Assembly (NCBI GenBank): GCA_037783545.1
Contig: JBBELK010000452.1
Span: forward strand, 124,001 to 188,000
Direction of reading: 5' to 3'
DNA from: Henricia sp. BOLD:AAB3569
Taxonomy: Eukaryota > Echinodermata > Asteroidea > Spinulosida > Echinasteridae
DNA: 64,000 bases
Shown: positions 36,514 to 48,733 of the stretch, in pieces
Position numbering within the stretch: position 1 is the first letter of the stretch
Layout of the letters: each line of letters starts with the position of its first letter
Notes under the pieces: model-generated
The model's input: the letters and a program-made list of their open reading frames with translations, nothing else
Told to the model about the DNA's origin: nothing
The model's database searches: none
Position numbers and translations under genes: made by a program

Positions 36514-38439
36514 TCAACGGCCGTACAAATGTACACCAGCGCGGCGCATGCGCAGGGTGTCCCAACAGCCACGGTTAGGGGAATAACCACGCAGCCCAGC
36601 TCCGTTTTCCCTAAACTCTGAAATTTCTCCGTCATTTCCCAGCGAAAATCTGTCAATTTTGCATGACAAGTGCGGAATATATACAGTTTGGAGCATGCAA
36701 AATTTGAAGTTAGTTGGAAAATTCCTTGATTTCCAAATTTGCCGGCATTTGGGACACACTTTGACCTAATTCCCGTCACAATCTGGGGTGAGTCAACGGC
36801 CGTACAAATGTACACCAGCGCGGCGCATGCGCAGGGTGTCCCAACAGCCACGGTTATGGGAATAACCACGCAGCCGAGCTCCGTTTTCCCTAAACTCTGA
36901 AATTTCTCCGTCATTTCCCAGCGAAAATCTGTCAATTTTGCATGACAAGTGCGGAATATATACAGTTTGGAGCATGCAAAATTTGAAGTTGGTTGGAAAA
37001 TTCCTTATTTCCAAATTTGCCGGCATTTGGGACACACTTTGACCTAATTCCCGTCACAATCTGGGGTGAGTCAACGGCCGTACAAATGTATACCAGCGCG
37101 GCGCAGGGTGTCCCAACAGCCACGGTTAGGGAAATAACCACGCAGCCGAGCTCCGTTTTCCCTAAACTCTGAAATTTCTCCGTCAATTCCCAGCGAAAAT
37201 CTGTCAATTTTGCATGACAAGTGCGGAATATATACAGTTTGGAGCATGCAAAATTTGAAGTTGGTTGGAAAATTCCTTGATTTCCAAATTTGCCGGCATT
37301 TGAGACACACTTTGACCTAATTCCCGTCACAATCTAGGGTGAGTCAACGGCCGTACAAATGTACACCAGCGCCGCGCAGGGTGTCCCAACAGCCACGGTT
37401 AGGGGAATAACCACAAAGCCGAGCTCCGTTTTCCCTAAACTCTGAAATTTCTCCGTCATTTCCCAGCGAAAATCTGTCAATTTTGCATGACAAGTGCGGA
37501 ATATATACAGTTTGGAGCATGCAAATTTGAAGTTGGTTGGAAAATTCCTTGATTTCCAAATTTGCCGGCATTTGGGACACACTTTGACCTAATTCCCGTC
37601 ACAATCTGGGGTGAGTCAACGGCCGTACAAATGTACACCAGCGCGGCGCAGGGTGTCCCAACAGCCACGGTTAGGGGAATAACCACGCAGCTGAGCTCCG
37701 TTTTCCCTGAACTCTGAAATTTCTCCGTCATTTCCCAGCGAAAATCTGTCAATTTTGCATGACAAGTGCGGAATATATACAGTTTGGAGCATGCAAAATT
37801 TGAAGTTGGTTGGAAAATTCCTTGATTTCCAAATTTGCCGGCATTTGGGACACATCTTGACCTAATTCCCGTCACAATCTGGGGTGAGTCAACGGCCATA
37901 CAAATGTACACCAGCGCGGCGCAGGGTGTCCCAACAGCCACGGTTAGTGAAATAACCACGCAGCCGAGTTCGTTTTCCCTAAACTCTGAAATTTCTCCGT
38001 CATTTCCCAGCGAAAATCTGTCAATTTTGCATGACAAGTGCGGAATATATACAGTTTGGAGCATGCAAAATTTGAAGTTGGTTGGAAAATTCCTTGATTT
38101 CCAAATTTGCCGGCATTTAAGACACACTTTGACCTAATTCCCGTCACAATCTGGGGTGAGTCAACGGCCGTACAAATGCACACCAGCGCGGCGCATGCGC
38201 AGGGTGTCCCAACAGCCACGGTTAGGGGAATAACCACGCAGCCCAGCTCCGTTTTCCCTAAACTCTGAAATTTCTCCGTCATTTCCTAGCGAAAATCTGT
38301 CAATTTTGCATGACAAGTGCGGAATATATACAGTTTGGAGCATGCAAAATTTGAAGTTGGTTGGAAAATTCCTTGATTTCCAAATTTGCCGGCATTTGGG
38401 ACACACTTTGACCTAATTCCCGTCACAATCTGGGGTGAG
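36514..38439 (+). repeat. 7-mer HOR copy 2, 1926 bp
   Basis: Same seven unit lengths and the same three deletions as the preceding copy. Differences seen by eye include GCAGCCCAG in the first and last units, TTAGTTGG near 36712, CTAGGGTG near 37334 and GGTTAGTGAAA near 37945. Confidence 0.94.
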
Positions 38440-38718
38440 TCAACGGCCGTACAAATGTACACCAGCGCGGCGCATGCGCAGGGTGTCCCAACAGCCACGG
38501 TTAGGGGAATAACCACGCAGCCCAGCTCCGTTTTCCCTAAACTCTGAAATTTCACCGTCATTTCCCAGCGAAAATCTGTCAATTTTGCATGACAAGTGCG
38601 GAATATATACAGTTTGGAGCATGCAAAATTTGAAGTTGGTTGGAAAATTCCTTGATTTCCAAATTTGCCGGCATTTGGGACACACTTTGACCTAATTCCC
38701 GTCACAATCTGGGGTGAG
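38440..38718 (+). repeat. Single 279-bp unit after the 7-mer
   Basis: A 279-bp monomer with GCAGCCCAG and a private TTCACCGTC. It corresponds to the first unit of a third 7-mer copy that is not continued in full. Confidence 0.85.
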
Positions 38719-39822
38719 TCAACGGCCGTACAAATGTACACCAGCGCGGCGCATGCGCAGGGTGTCCCAACAGCCACGGTTATGGGAATAACCACGCAGC
38801 CGAGCTCCGTTTTCCCTAAACTCTGAAATTTCTCCGTCATTTCCCAGCGAAAATCTGTCAATTTTGCATGACAAGTGCGGAATATATACAGTTTGGAGCA
38901 TGCAAAATTTGAAGTTGGTTGGAAAATTCCTTAATTTCCAAATTTGCCGGCATTTGGGACACACTTTGACCTAATTCCCGTCACAATATGGGGTGAGTCA
39001 ACGGCCGTACAAATGTACACCAGCGCGGCGCAGGGTGTCCCAACAGCCACGGTTAGGGAAATAACCACGCAGCCGAGCTCCGTTTTCCCTAAACTCTGAA
39101 ATTTCTCCGTCATTTCCCAGCGAAAATCTGTCAATTTTGCATGACAAGTGCGGAATATATACAGTTTGGAGCATGCAACATTTGAAGTTGGTTGGAAAAT
39201 TCCTTGATTTCCAAATTTGCCGGCATTTGGGACACACTTTGACCTAATTCCCGTCACAATCTGGGGTGAGTCAACGGCCGTACAAATGCACACCAGCGCG
39301 GCGCATGCGCAGGGTGTCCCAACAGCCACGGTTAGGGGAATAACCACGCAGCCGAGCTCCGTTTTCCCTAAACTCTGACATTTCTCCGTCATTTCCCAGC
39401 GAAAATCTGTCAATTTTGCATGACAAGTGCGGAATATATACAGTTTGGAGCATGCAAAATTTGAAGTTGGTTGGAAAATTCCTTAATTTCCAAATTTGCC
39501 GGCATTTGGGACACACTTTGACCTAATTCCCGTCACAATATGGGGTGAGTCAACGGCCGTACAAATGTACACCAGCGCGGCGCAGGGTGTCCCAACAGCC
39601 ACGGTTAGGGAAATAACCACGCAGCCGAGCTCCGTTTTCCCTAAACTCTGAAATTTCTCCGTCATTTCCCAGCGAAAATCTGTCAATTTTGCATGACAAG
39701 TGCGGAATATATACAGTTTGGAGCATGCAACATTTGAAGTTGGTTGGAAAATTCCTTGATTTCCAAATTTGCCGGCATTTGGGACACACTTTGACCTAAT
39801 TCCCGTCACAATCTGGGGTGAG
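38719..39822 (+). repeat. Dimer HOR, 552 bp x 2
   Basis: Two copies, 38719-39270 and 39271-39822. Each is a 279-bp unit containing CCTTAATTTCC and ending ACAATATGGGG, plus a 273-bp GGTTAGGGAAA/GCAACATTT unit. The 279-bp units differ at their 5' ends (GTTATGGG in the first, TGCACACC and CTGACATTT in the second), so they share a 3' half on different 5' halves. Confidence 0.9.
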
Positions 39823-40101
39823 TCAACGGCCGTACAAATGCACACCAGCGCGGCGCATGCGCAGGGTGTCCCAACAGCCACGGTTAGGGGAATAACCACG
39901 CAGCCGAGCTCCGTTTTCCCTAAACTCTGAAATTTCTCCGTCATTTCCTAGCGAAAATCTGTCAATTTTGCATGACAAGTGCGGAATATATACAGTTTGG
40001 AGCATGCAAAATTTGAAGTTGGTTGGAAAATTCCTTGATTTCCAAATTTGCCGGCATTTGGGACACACTTTGACCTAATTCCCGTCACAATCTGGGGTGA
40101 G
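39823..40101 (+). repeat. TGCACACC/CCTAGCG monomer before the 2784-bp HOR
   Basis: A 279-bp unit with TGCACACC and CCTAGCG. It stands 2784 bp before the TGCACACC/CCTATCG unit at 42607 and is probably the ancestral form of that tenth HOR position. Confidence 0.85.
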
Positions 40102-40380
40102 TCAACGGCCGTACAAATGTACACCAGCGCGGCGCATGCGCAGGGTGTCCCAACAGCCACGGTTAGGGGAATAACCACGCAGCCGAGCTCCGTTTTCCCT
40201 AAACTCTGAAATTTCTCCGTCATTTCCCAGCGAAAATCTGTCAATTTTGCATGACAAGTGCGGAATATATACAGTTTGGAGCATGCAAAATTTGAAGTTG
40301 GTTGGAAAATTCCTTGATTTCCAAATTTGCCGGCATTTGGGACACACTTTGACCTAATTCCCGTCACAATCTGGGGTGAG
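40102..40380 (+). repeat. Reference 279-bp monomer
   Basis: This unit carries the majority base at every variant position I tracked and appears identical to the next unit (40381-40659). It is a suitable consensus for the family: 279 bp, 69 C and 64 G, 15 CpG. It contains TGTACA, GCGCATGCGC, GAGCTC, GCATGC and GCCGGC palindromes and the 11-bp inverted repeat. Confidence 0.9.
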
Positions 40381-42885
40381 TCAACGGCCGTACAAATGTA
40401 CACCAGCGCGGCGCATGCGCAGGGTGTCCCAACAGCCACGGTTAGGGGAATAACCACGCAGCCGAGCTCCGTTTTCCCTAAACTCTGAAATTTCTCCGTC
40501 ATTTCCCAGCGAAAATCTGTCAATTTTGCATGACAAGTGCGGAATATATACAGTTTGGAGCATGCAAAATTTGAAGTTGGTTGGAAAATTCCTTGATTTC
40601 CAAATTTGCCGGCATTTGGGACACACTTTGACCTAATTCCCGTCACAATCTGGGGTGAGTCAACGGCCGTACAAATGTACACCAGCGCGGCGCATGCGCA
40701 GGGTGTCCCAACAGCCACGGTTATGGGAATAACCACGCAGCCAAGCTCCGTTTTCCCTAAACTCTGAAATTTCTCCGTCATTTCCCAGCGAAAATCTGTC
40801 AATTTTGCATGACAAGTGCGGAATATATACAGTTTGGAGCATGCAAAATTTGAAGTTGGTTGGAAAATTCCTTGATTTCCAAATTTGCCGGCATTTGAGA
40901 CACACTTTGACCTAATTCCCGTCACAATCTGGAGTGAGTCAACGGCCGTACAAATGTACACCAGCGCGGCGCAGGGTGTCCCAACAGCCACGGTTAGGGA
41001 AATAACCACGCAGACGAGCTCCGTTTTCCCTAAACTCTGAAATTTCTCCGTCATTTCCCAGCGAAAATCTGTCAATTTTGCATGACAAGTGCGGAATATA
41101 TACAGTTTGGAGCATGCAAAATTTGAAGTTGGTTGGAAAATTCCTTGATTTCCAAATTTGCCGGCATTTGGGACACACTTTGACCTAATTCCCGTCACAA
41201 TCTGGGGTGAGTCAACGGCCGTACAAATGCACTCCAGCGCGGTGCATGCGCAGGGTGTCCCAACAGCCACGGTTAGGGAAATAACCACGCAGCCGAGCTC
41301 CGTTTTCCCTAAACTCTGAAATTTCTCCGTCATTTCCCAGCGAAAATCTGTCAATTTTGCATGACAAGTGCGGAATATATACAGTTTGGAGCATGCAACA
41401 TTTGAAGTTGGTTGGAAAATTCCTTGATTTCCAAATTTGCCGGCATTTGGGACACACTTTGACCTAATTCCCGTCACAATCTGGGGTGAGTCAACGGCCG
41501 TACAAATGCACACCAGCGCGGCGCATGCGCAGGGTGTCCCAACAGCCACGGTTAGGGGAATAACCACGCAGCCGAGCTCCGTTTTCCCTAAACTCTGAAA
41601 TTTCTCCGTCATTTCCTAGCGAAAATCTGTCAATTTTGCATGACAAGTACGGAATATATACAGTTTGGAGCATGCAAAATTTGAAGTTGGTTGGAAAATT
41701 CCTTGATTTCCAAATTTGCCGGCATTTGGGACACACTTTGACCTAATTACCGTCACAATCTGGGGTGAGTCAACGGCCGTACAAATGTACACCAGCGCGG
41801 CGCATGCGCAGGGTGTCCCAACAGCCACGGTTAGGGGAATAACCACGCAGCCGAGCTCCGTTTTCCCTAAACTCTGAAATTTCTCCGTCATTTCCTATCG
41901 AAAATCTGTCAATTTTGCATGACAAGTGCGGAATATATACAGTTTGGAGCATGCAAATCTTGAAGTTGGTTGGAAAATTCCTTGATTTCCAAATTTGCCG
42001 GCATTTGGGACACACTTTGACCTAATTCCCGTCACAATCTGGGGTGAGTCAACGGCCGTCCAAATGTACACCAGCGCGGCGCATACGCAGGGTGTCCCAA
42101 CAGCCACGGTTAGGGGAATAACCACGCAGCCGAGCTCCGTTTTCCCTAAACTCTGAAATTTCTCCGTCATTTCCCAGCGAAAATCTGTCAATTTTGCATG
42201 ACAAGTGCGGAATATATACAGTTTGGAGCATGCAAAATTTGAAGTTGGTTGGAAAATTCCTTGATTTCCAAATTTTCCGGCATTTGGGACACACTTTGAC
42301 CTAATTCCCGTCACAATCTGGGGTGAGTCAACGGCCGTACAAATGTACACCAGCGCGGCGCATGCGCAGGGTGTCCCAACAGCCACGGTTAGGGGAATAA
42401 CCACGCAGCCGAGCTCCGTTTTCCCTAAACTCTGAAATTTCTCCGTCATTTCCCAGCGAAAATCTGTCAATTTTGCATGACAAGTGCGGAATATATACAG
42501 TTTGGAGCATGCAACATTTGAAGTTGGTTGGAAAATTCCTTGATTTCCAAATTTGCCGGCATTTGGGACACACTTTGACCTAATTCCCGTCACAATCTGG
42601 GGTGAGTCAACGGCCGTACAAATGCACACCAGCGCGGCGCATGCGCAGGGTGTCCCAACAGCCACGGTTAGGGGAATAACCACGCAGCCGAGCTCCGTTT
42701 TCCCTAAACTCTGAAATTTCTCCGTCATTTCCTATCGAAAATCTGTCAATTTTGCATGACAAGTGCGGAATATATACAGTTTGGAGCATGCAAAATTTGA
42801 AGTTGGTTGGAAAATTCCTTGATTTCCAAATTTGCCGGCATTTGGGACACACTTTGACCTAATTCCCGTCACAATCTGGGGTGAG
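40102..42885 (+). repeat. 10-mer HOR (second family) copy 1, 2784 bp
   Basis: Nine 279-bp units and one 273-bp unit (40939). Diagnostic order: two plain units, GTTATGGG/GCCAAGC (40660), GGGAAA/GCAGACGAG (40939), TGCAC with GGGAAA and GCAACATTT (41212), CCTAGCG/AAGTACGG (41491), CCTATCG (41770), GCCGTCCAAATG/CATACGCAG (42049), GCAACATTT (42328) and TGCACACC/CCTATCG (42607). The first two units look identical to each other and match the majority sequence of the window. Confidence 0.94.
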
Positions 42886-45669
42886 TCAACGGCCGTCCAA
42901 ATGTACACCAGCGCGGCGCATACGCAGGGTGTCCCAACAGCCACGGTTAGGGGAATAACCACGCAGCCGAGCTCCGTTTTCCCTAAACTCTGAAATTTCT
43001 CCGTCATTTCCCAGCGAAAATCTGTCAATTTTGCATGACAAGTGCGGAATATATACAGTTTGGAGCATGCAAAATTTGAAGTTGGTTGGAAAATTCCTTG
43101 ATTTCCAAATTTGCCGGCATTTGGGACACACTTTGACCTAATTCCCGTCACAATCTGGGGTGAGTCAACGGCCGTACAAATGTACACCAGCGCGGCGCAT
43201 GCGCAGGGTGTCCCAACAGCCACGGTTAGGGGAATAACCACGCAGCCGAGCTCCGTTTTCCCTAAACTCTGAAATTTCTCCGTCATTTCCCAGCGAAAAT
43301 CTGTCAATTTTGCATGACAAGTGCGGAATATATACAGTTTGGAGCATGCAAAATTTGAAGTTGGTTGGAAAATTCCTTGATTTCCAAATTTGCCGGCATT
43401 TGGGACACACTTTGACCTAATTCCCGTCACAATCTGGGGTGAGTCAACGGCCGTACAAATGTACACCAGCGCGGCGCATGCGCAGGGTGTCCCAACAGCC
43501 ACGGTTATGGGAATAACCACGCAGCCAAGCTCCGTTTTCCCTAAACTCTGAAATTTCTCCGTCATTTCCCAGCGAAAATCTGTCAATTTTGCATGACAAG
43601 TGCGGAATATATACAGTTTGGAGCATGCAAAATTTGAAGTTGGTTGGAAAATTCCTTGATTTCCAAATTTGCCGGCATTTGAGACACACTTTGACCTAAT
43701 TCCCGTCACAATCTGGAGTGAGTCAACGGCCGTACAAATGTACACCAGCGCGGCGCAGGGTGTCCCAACAGCCACGGTTAGGGAAATAACCACGCAGACG
43801 AGCTCCGTTTTCCCTAAACTCTGAAATTTCTCCGTCATTTCCCAGCGAAAATCTGTCAATTTTGCATGACAAGTGCGGAATATATACAGTTTGGAGCATG
43901 CAAAATTTGAAGTTGGTTGGAAAATTCCTTGATTTCCAAATTTGCCGGCATTTGGGACACACTTTGACCTAATTCCCGTCACAATCTGGGGTGAGTCAAC
44001 GGCCGTACAAATGCACACCAGCGCGGCGCATGCGCAGGGTGTCCCAACAGCCACGGTTAGGGAAATAACCACGCAGCCGAGCTCCGTTTTCCCTAAACTC
44101 TGAAATTTCTCCGTCATTTCCCAGCGAAAATCTGTCAATTTTGCATGACAAGTGCGGAATATATACAGTTTGGAGCATGCAACATTTGAAGTTGGTTGGA
44201 AAATTCCTTGATTTCCAAATTTGCCGGCATTTGGGACACACTTTGACCTAATTCCCGTCACAATCTGGGGTGAGTCAACGGCCGTACAAATGCACACCAG
44301 CGCGGCGCATGCGCAGGGTGTCCCAACAGCCACGGTTAGGGGAATAACCACGCAGCCGAGCTCCGTTTTCCCTAAACTCTGAAATTTCTCCGTCATTTCC
44401 TAGCGAAAATCTGTCAATTTTGCATGACAAGTACGGAATATATACAGTTTGGAGCATGCAAAATTTGAAGTTGGTTGGAAAATTCCTTGATTTCCAAATT
44501 TGCCGGCATTTGGGACACACTTTGACCTAATTCCCGTCACAATCTGGGGTGAGTCAACGGCCGTACAAATGTACACCAGCGCGGCGCATGCGCAGGGTGT
44601 CCCAACAGCCACGGTTAGGGGAATAACCACGCAGCCGAGCTCCGTTTTCCCTAAACTCTGAAATTTCTCCGTCATTTCCTATCGAAAATCTGTCAATTTT
44701 GCATGACAAGTGCGGAATATATACAGTTTGGAGCATGCAAAATTTGAAGTTGGTTGGAAAATTCCTTGATTTCCAAATTTGCCGGCATTTGGGACACACT
44801 TTGACCTAATTCCCGTCACAATCTGGGGTGAGTCAACGGCCGTCCAAATGTACACCAGCGCGGCGCATACGCAGGGTGTCCCAACAGCCACGGTTAGGGG
44901 AATAACCACGCAGCCGAGCTCCGTTTTCCCTAAACTCTGAAATTTCTCCGTCATTTCCCAGCGAAAATCTGTCAATTTTGCATGACAAGTGCGGAATATA
45001 TACAGTTTGGAGCATGCAAAATTTGAAGTTGGTTGGAAAATTCCTTGATTTCCAAATTTTCCGGCATTTGGGACACACTTTGACCTAATTCCCGTCACAA
45101 TCTGGGGTGAGTCAACGGCCGTACAAATGTACACCAGCGCGGCGCATGCGCAGGGTGTCCCAACAGCCACGGTTAGGGGAATAACCACGCAGCCGAGCTC
45201 CGTTTTCCCTAAACTCTGAAATTTCTCCGTCATTTCCCAGCGAAAATCTGTCAATTTTGCATGACAAGTGCGGAATATATACAGTTTGGAGCATGCAAAA
45301 TTTGAAGTTGGTTGGAAAATTCCTTGATTTCCAAATTTGCCGGCATTTGGGACACACTTTGACCTAATTCCCGTCACAATCTGGGGTGAGTCAACGGCCG
45401 TACAAATGCACACCAGCGCGGCGCATGCGCAGGGTGTCCCAACAGCCACGGTTAGGGGAATAACCACGCAGCCGAGCTCCGTTTTCCCTAAACTCTGAAA
45501 TTTCTCCGTCATTTCTTATCGAAAATCTGTCAATTTTGCATGACAAGTGCGGAATATATACAGTTTGGAGCATGCAAAATTTGAAGTTGGTTGGAAAATT
45601 CCTTGATTTCCAAATTTGCCGGCATTTGGGACACACTTTGACCTAATTCCCGTCACAATCTGGGGTGAG
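42886..45669 (+). repeat. 10-mer HOR (second family) copy 2, 2784 bp
   Basis: Same order and length as copy 1. Its first unit carries GCCGTCCAAATG/CATACGCAG, which copy 1 has only at its eighth position. The eighth unit (44833) shares GCCGTCCAAATG, CATACGCAG and TTTTCCGGC with 42049. The last unit has a private TTCTTATCG. Confidence 0.94.
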
Positions 45670-48174
45670 TCAACGGCCGTCCAAATGTACACCAGCGCGG
45701 CGCATACGCAGGGTGTCCCAACAGCCACGGTTAGGGGAATAACCACGCAGCCGAGCTCCGTTTTCCCTAAACTCTGAAATTTCTCCGTCATTTCCCAGCG
45801 AAAATCTGTCAATTTTGCATGACAAGTGCGGAATATATACAGTTTGGAGCATGCAAAATTTGAAGTTGTTTGGAAAATTCCTTGATTTCCAAATTTGCCG
45901 GCATTTGGGACACACTTTGACCTAATTCCCGTCACAATCTGGGGTGAGTCAACGGCCGTACAAATGTACACCAGCGCGGCGCATGCGCAGGGTGTCCCAA
46001 CAGCCACGGTTAGGGGAATAACCACGCAGCCGAGCTCCGTTTTCCCTAAACTCTGAAATTTCTCCGTCATTTCCCAGCGAAAATCTGTCAATTTTGCATG
46101 ACAAGTGCGGAATATATACAGTTTGGAGCATGCAAAATTTGAAGTTGGTTGGAAAATTCCTTGATTTCCAAATTTGCCGGCATTTGGGACACACTTTGAC
46201 CTAATTCCCGTCACAATCTGGAGTGAGTCAACGGCCGTACAAATGTACACCAGCGCGGCGCAGGGTGTCCCAACAGCCACGGTTAGGGAAATAACCACGC
46301 AGACGAGCTCCGTTTTCCCTAAACTCTGAAATTTCTCCGTCATTTCCCAGCGAAAATCTGTCAATTTTGCATGACAAGTGCGGAATATATACAGTTTGGA
46401 GCATGCAAAATTTGAAGTTGGTTGGAAAATTCCTTGATTTCCAAATTTGCCGGCATTTGGGACACACTTTGACCTAATTCCCGTCACAATCTGGGGTGAG
46501 TCAACGGCCGTACAAATGCACACCAGCGCGGCGCATGCGCAGGGTGTCCCAACAGCCACGGTTAGGGAAATAACCACGCAGCCGAGCTCCGTTTTCCCTA
46601 AACTCTGAAATTTCTCCGTCATTTCCCAGCGAAAATCTGTCAATTTTGCATGACAAGTGCGGAATATATACAGTTTGGAGCATGCAACATTTGAAGTTGG
46701 TTGGAAAATTCCTTGATTTCCAAATTTGCCGGCATTTGGGACACACTTTGACCTAATTCCCGTCACAATCTGGGGTGAGTCAACGGCCGTACAAATGCAC
46801 ACCAGCGCGGCGCATGCGCAGGGTGTCCCAACAGCCACGGTTAGGGGAATAACCACGCAGCCGAGCTCCGTTTTCCCTAAACTCTGAAATTTCTCCGTCA
46901 TTTCCTAGCGAAAATCTGTCAATTTTGCATGACAAGTACGGAATATATACAGTTTGGAGCATGCAAAATTTGAAGTTGGTTGGAAAATTCCTTGATTTCC
47001 AAATTTGCCGGCATTTGGGACACACTTTGACCTAATTCCCGTCACAATCTGGGGTGAGTCAACGGCCGTACAAATGTACACCAGCGCGGCGCATGCGCAG
47101 GGTGTCCCAACAGCCACGGTTAGGGGAATAACCACGCAGCCGAGCTCCGTTTTCCCTAAACTCTGAAATTTCTCCGTCATTTCCTATCGAAAATCTGTCA
47201 ATTTTGCATGACAAGTGCGGAATATATACAGTTTGGAGCATGCAAAATTTGAAGTTGGTTGGAAAATTCCTTGATTTCCAAATTTGCCGGCATTTGGGAC
47301 ACACTTTGACCTAATTCCCGTCACAATCTGGGGTGAGTCAACGGCCGTCCAAATGTACACCAGCGCGGCGCATACGCAGGGTGTCCCAACAGCCACGGTT
47401 AGGGGAATAACCACGCAGCCGAGCTCCGTTTTCCCTAAACTCTGAAATTTCTCCGTCATTTCCCAGCGAAAATCTGTCAATTTTGCATGACAAGTGCGGA
47501 ATATATACAGTTTGGAGCATGCAAAATTTGAAGTTGGTTGGAAAATTCCTTGATTTCCAAATTTTCCGGCATTTGGGACACACTTTGACCTAATTCCCGT
47601 CACAATCTGGGGTGAGTCAACGGCCGTACAAATGTACACCAGCGCGGCGCATGCGCAGGGTGTCCCAACAGCCACGGTTAGGGGACTAACCACGCAGCCG
47701 AGCTCCGTTTTCCCTAAACTCTGAAATTTCTCCGTCATTTCCCAGCGAAAATCTGTCAATTTTGCATGACAAGTGCGGAATATATACAGTTTGGAGCATG
47801 CAAAATTTGAAGTTGGTTGGAAAATTCCTTGATTTCCAAATTTGCCGGCATTTGGGACACACTTTGACCTAATTCCCGTCACAATCTGGGGTGAGTCAAC
47901 GGCCGTACAAATGCACACCAGCGCGGCGCATGCGCAGGGTGTCCCAACAGCCACGGTTAGGGGAATAACCACGCAGCCGAGCTCCGTTTTCCCTAAACTC
48001 TGAAATTTCTCCGTCATTTCCTATCGAAAATCTGTCAATTTTGCATGACAAGTGCGGAATATATACAGTTTGGAGCATGCAAAATTTGAAGTTGATTGGA
48101 AAATTCCTTGATTTCCAAATTTGCCGGCATTTGGGACACACTTTGACCTAATTCCCGTCACAATCTGGGGTGAG
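45670..48174 (+). repeat. 10-mer HOR (second family) copy 3, 9 units (2505 bp)
   Basis: Identical in order to copy 2 except that exactly one 279-bp unit, the GTTATGGG/GCCAAGC type, is missing between 45949 and 46228. The unit at 45949 keeps TTGGGACAC but ends ACAATCTGGAG, the ending of the missing unit. The deletion junction therefore lies between about 46186 and 46222. Confidence 0.94.
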
Positions 48175-48733
48175 TCAACGGCCGTCCAAATGTACACCAG
48201 CGCGGCGCATACGCAGGGTGTCCCAACAGCCACGGTTAGGGGAATAACCACGCAGCCGAGCTCCGTTTTCCCTAAACTCTGAAATTTCTCCGTCATTTCC
48301 CAGCGAAAATCTGTCAATTTTGCATGACAAGTGCGGAATATATACAGTTTGGAGCATGCAAAATTTGAAGTTGGTTGGAAAATTCCTTGATTTCCAAATT
48401 TTCCGGCATTTGGGACACACTTTGACCTAATTCCCGTCACAATCTGGGGTGAGTCAACGGCCGTACAAATAGTACACCAGCGCGGCGCATGCGCAGGGTG
48501 TCCCAACAGCCACGGTTAGGGGAATAACCACGCAGCCGAGCTCCGTTTTCCCTAAACTCTGAAATTTCTCCGTCATTTCCCAGCGAAAATCTGTCAATTT
48601 TGCATGACAAGTGCGGAATATATACAGTTTGGAGCATGCAAAATTTGAAGTTGGTTGGAAAATTCCTTGATTTCCAAATTTGCCGGCATTTGGGACACAC
48701 TTTGACCTAATTCCCGTCACAATCTGGGGTGAG
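48175..48733 (+). repeat. Transition from 2784-bp HOR to right-hand mosaic
   Basis: A GCCGTCCAAATG/CATACGCAG/TTTTCCGGC unit that would start a fourth 10-mer copy, followed by a 280-bp unit with one extra A at 48471 (ACAAATAGTAC). After this the 10-mer order is not continued. Confidence 0.88.
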
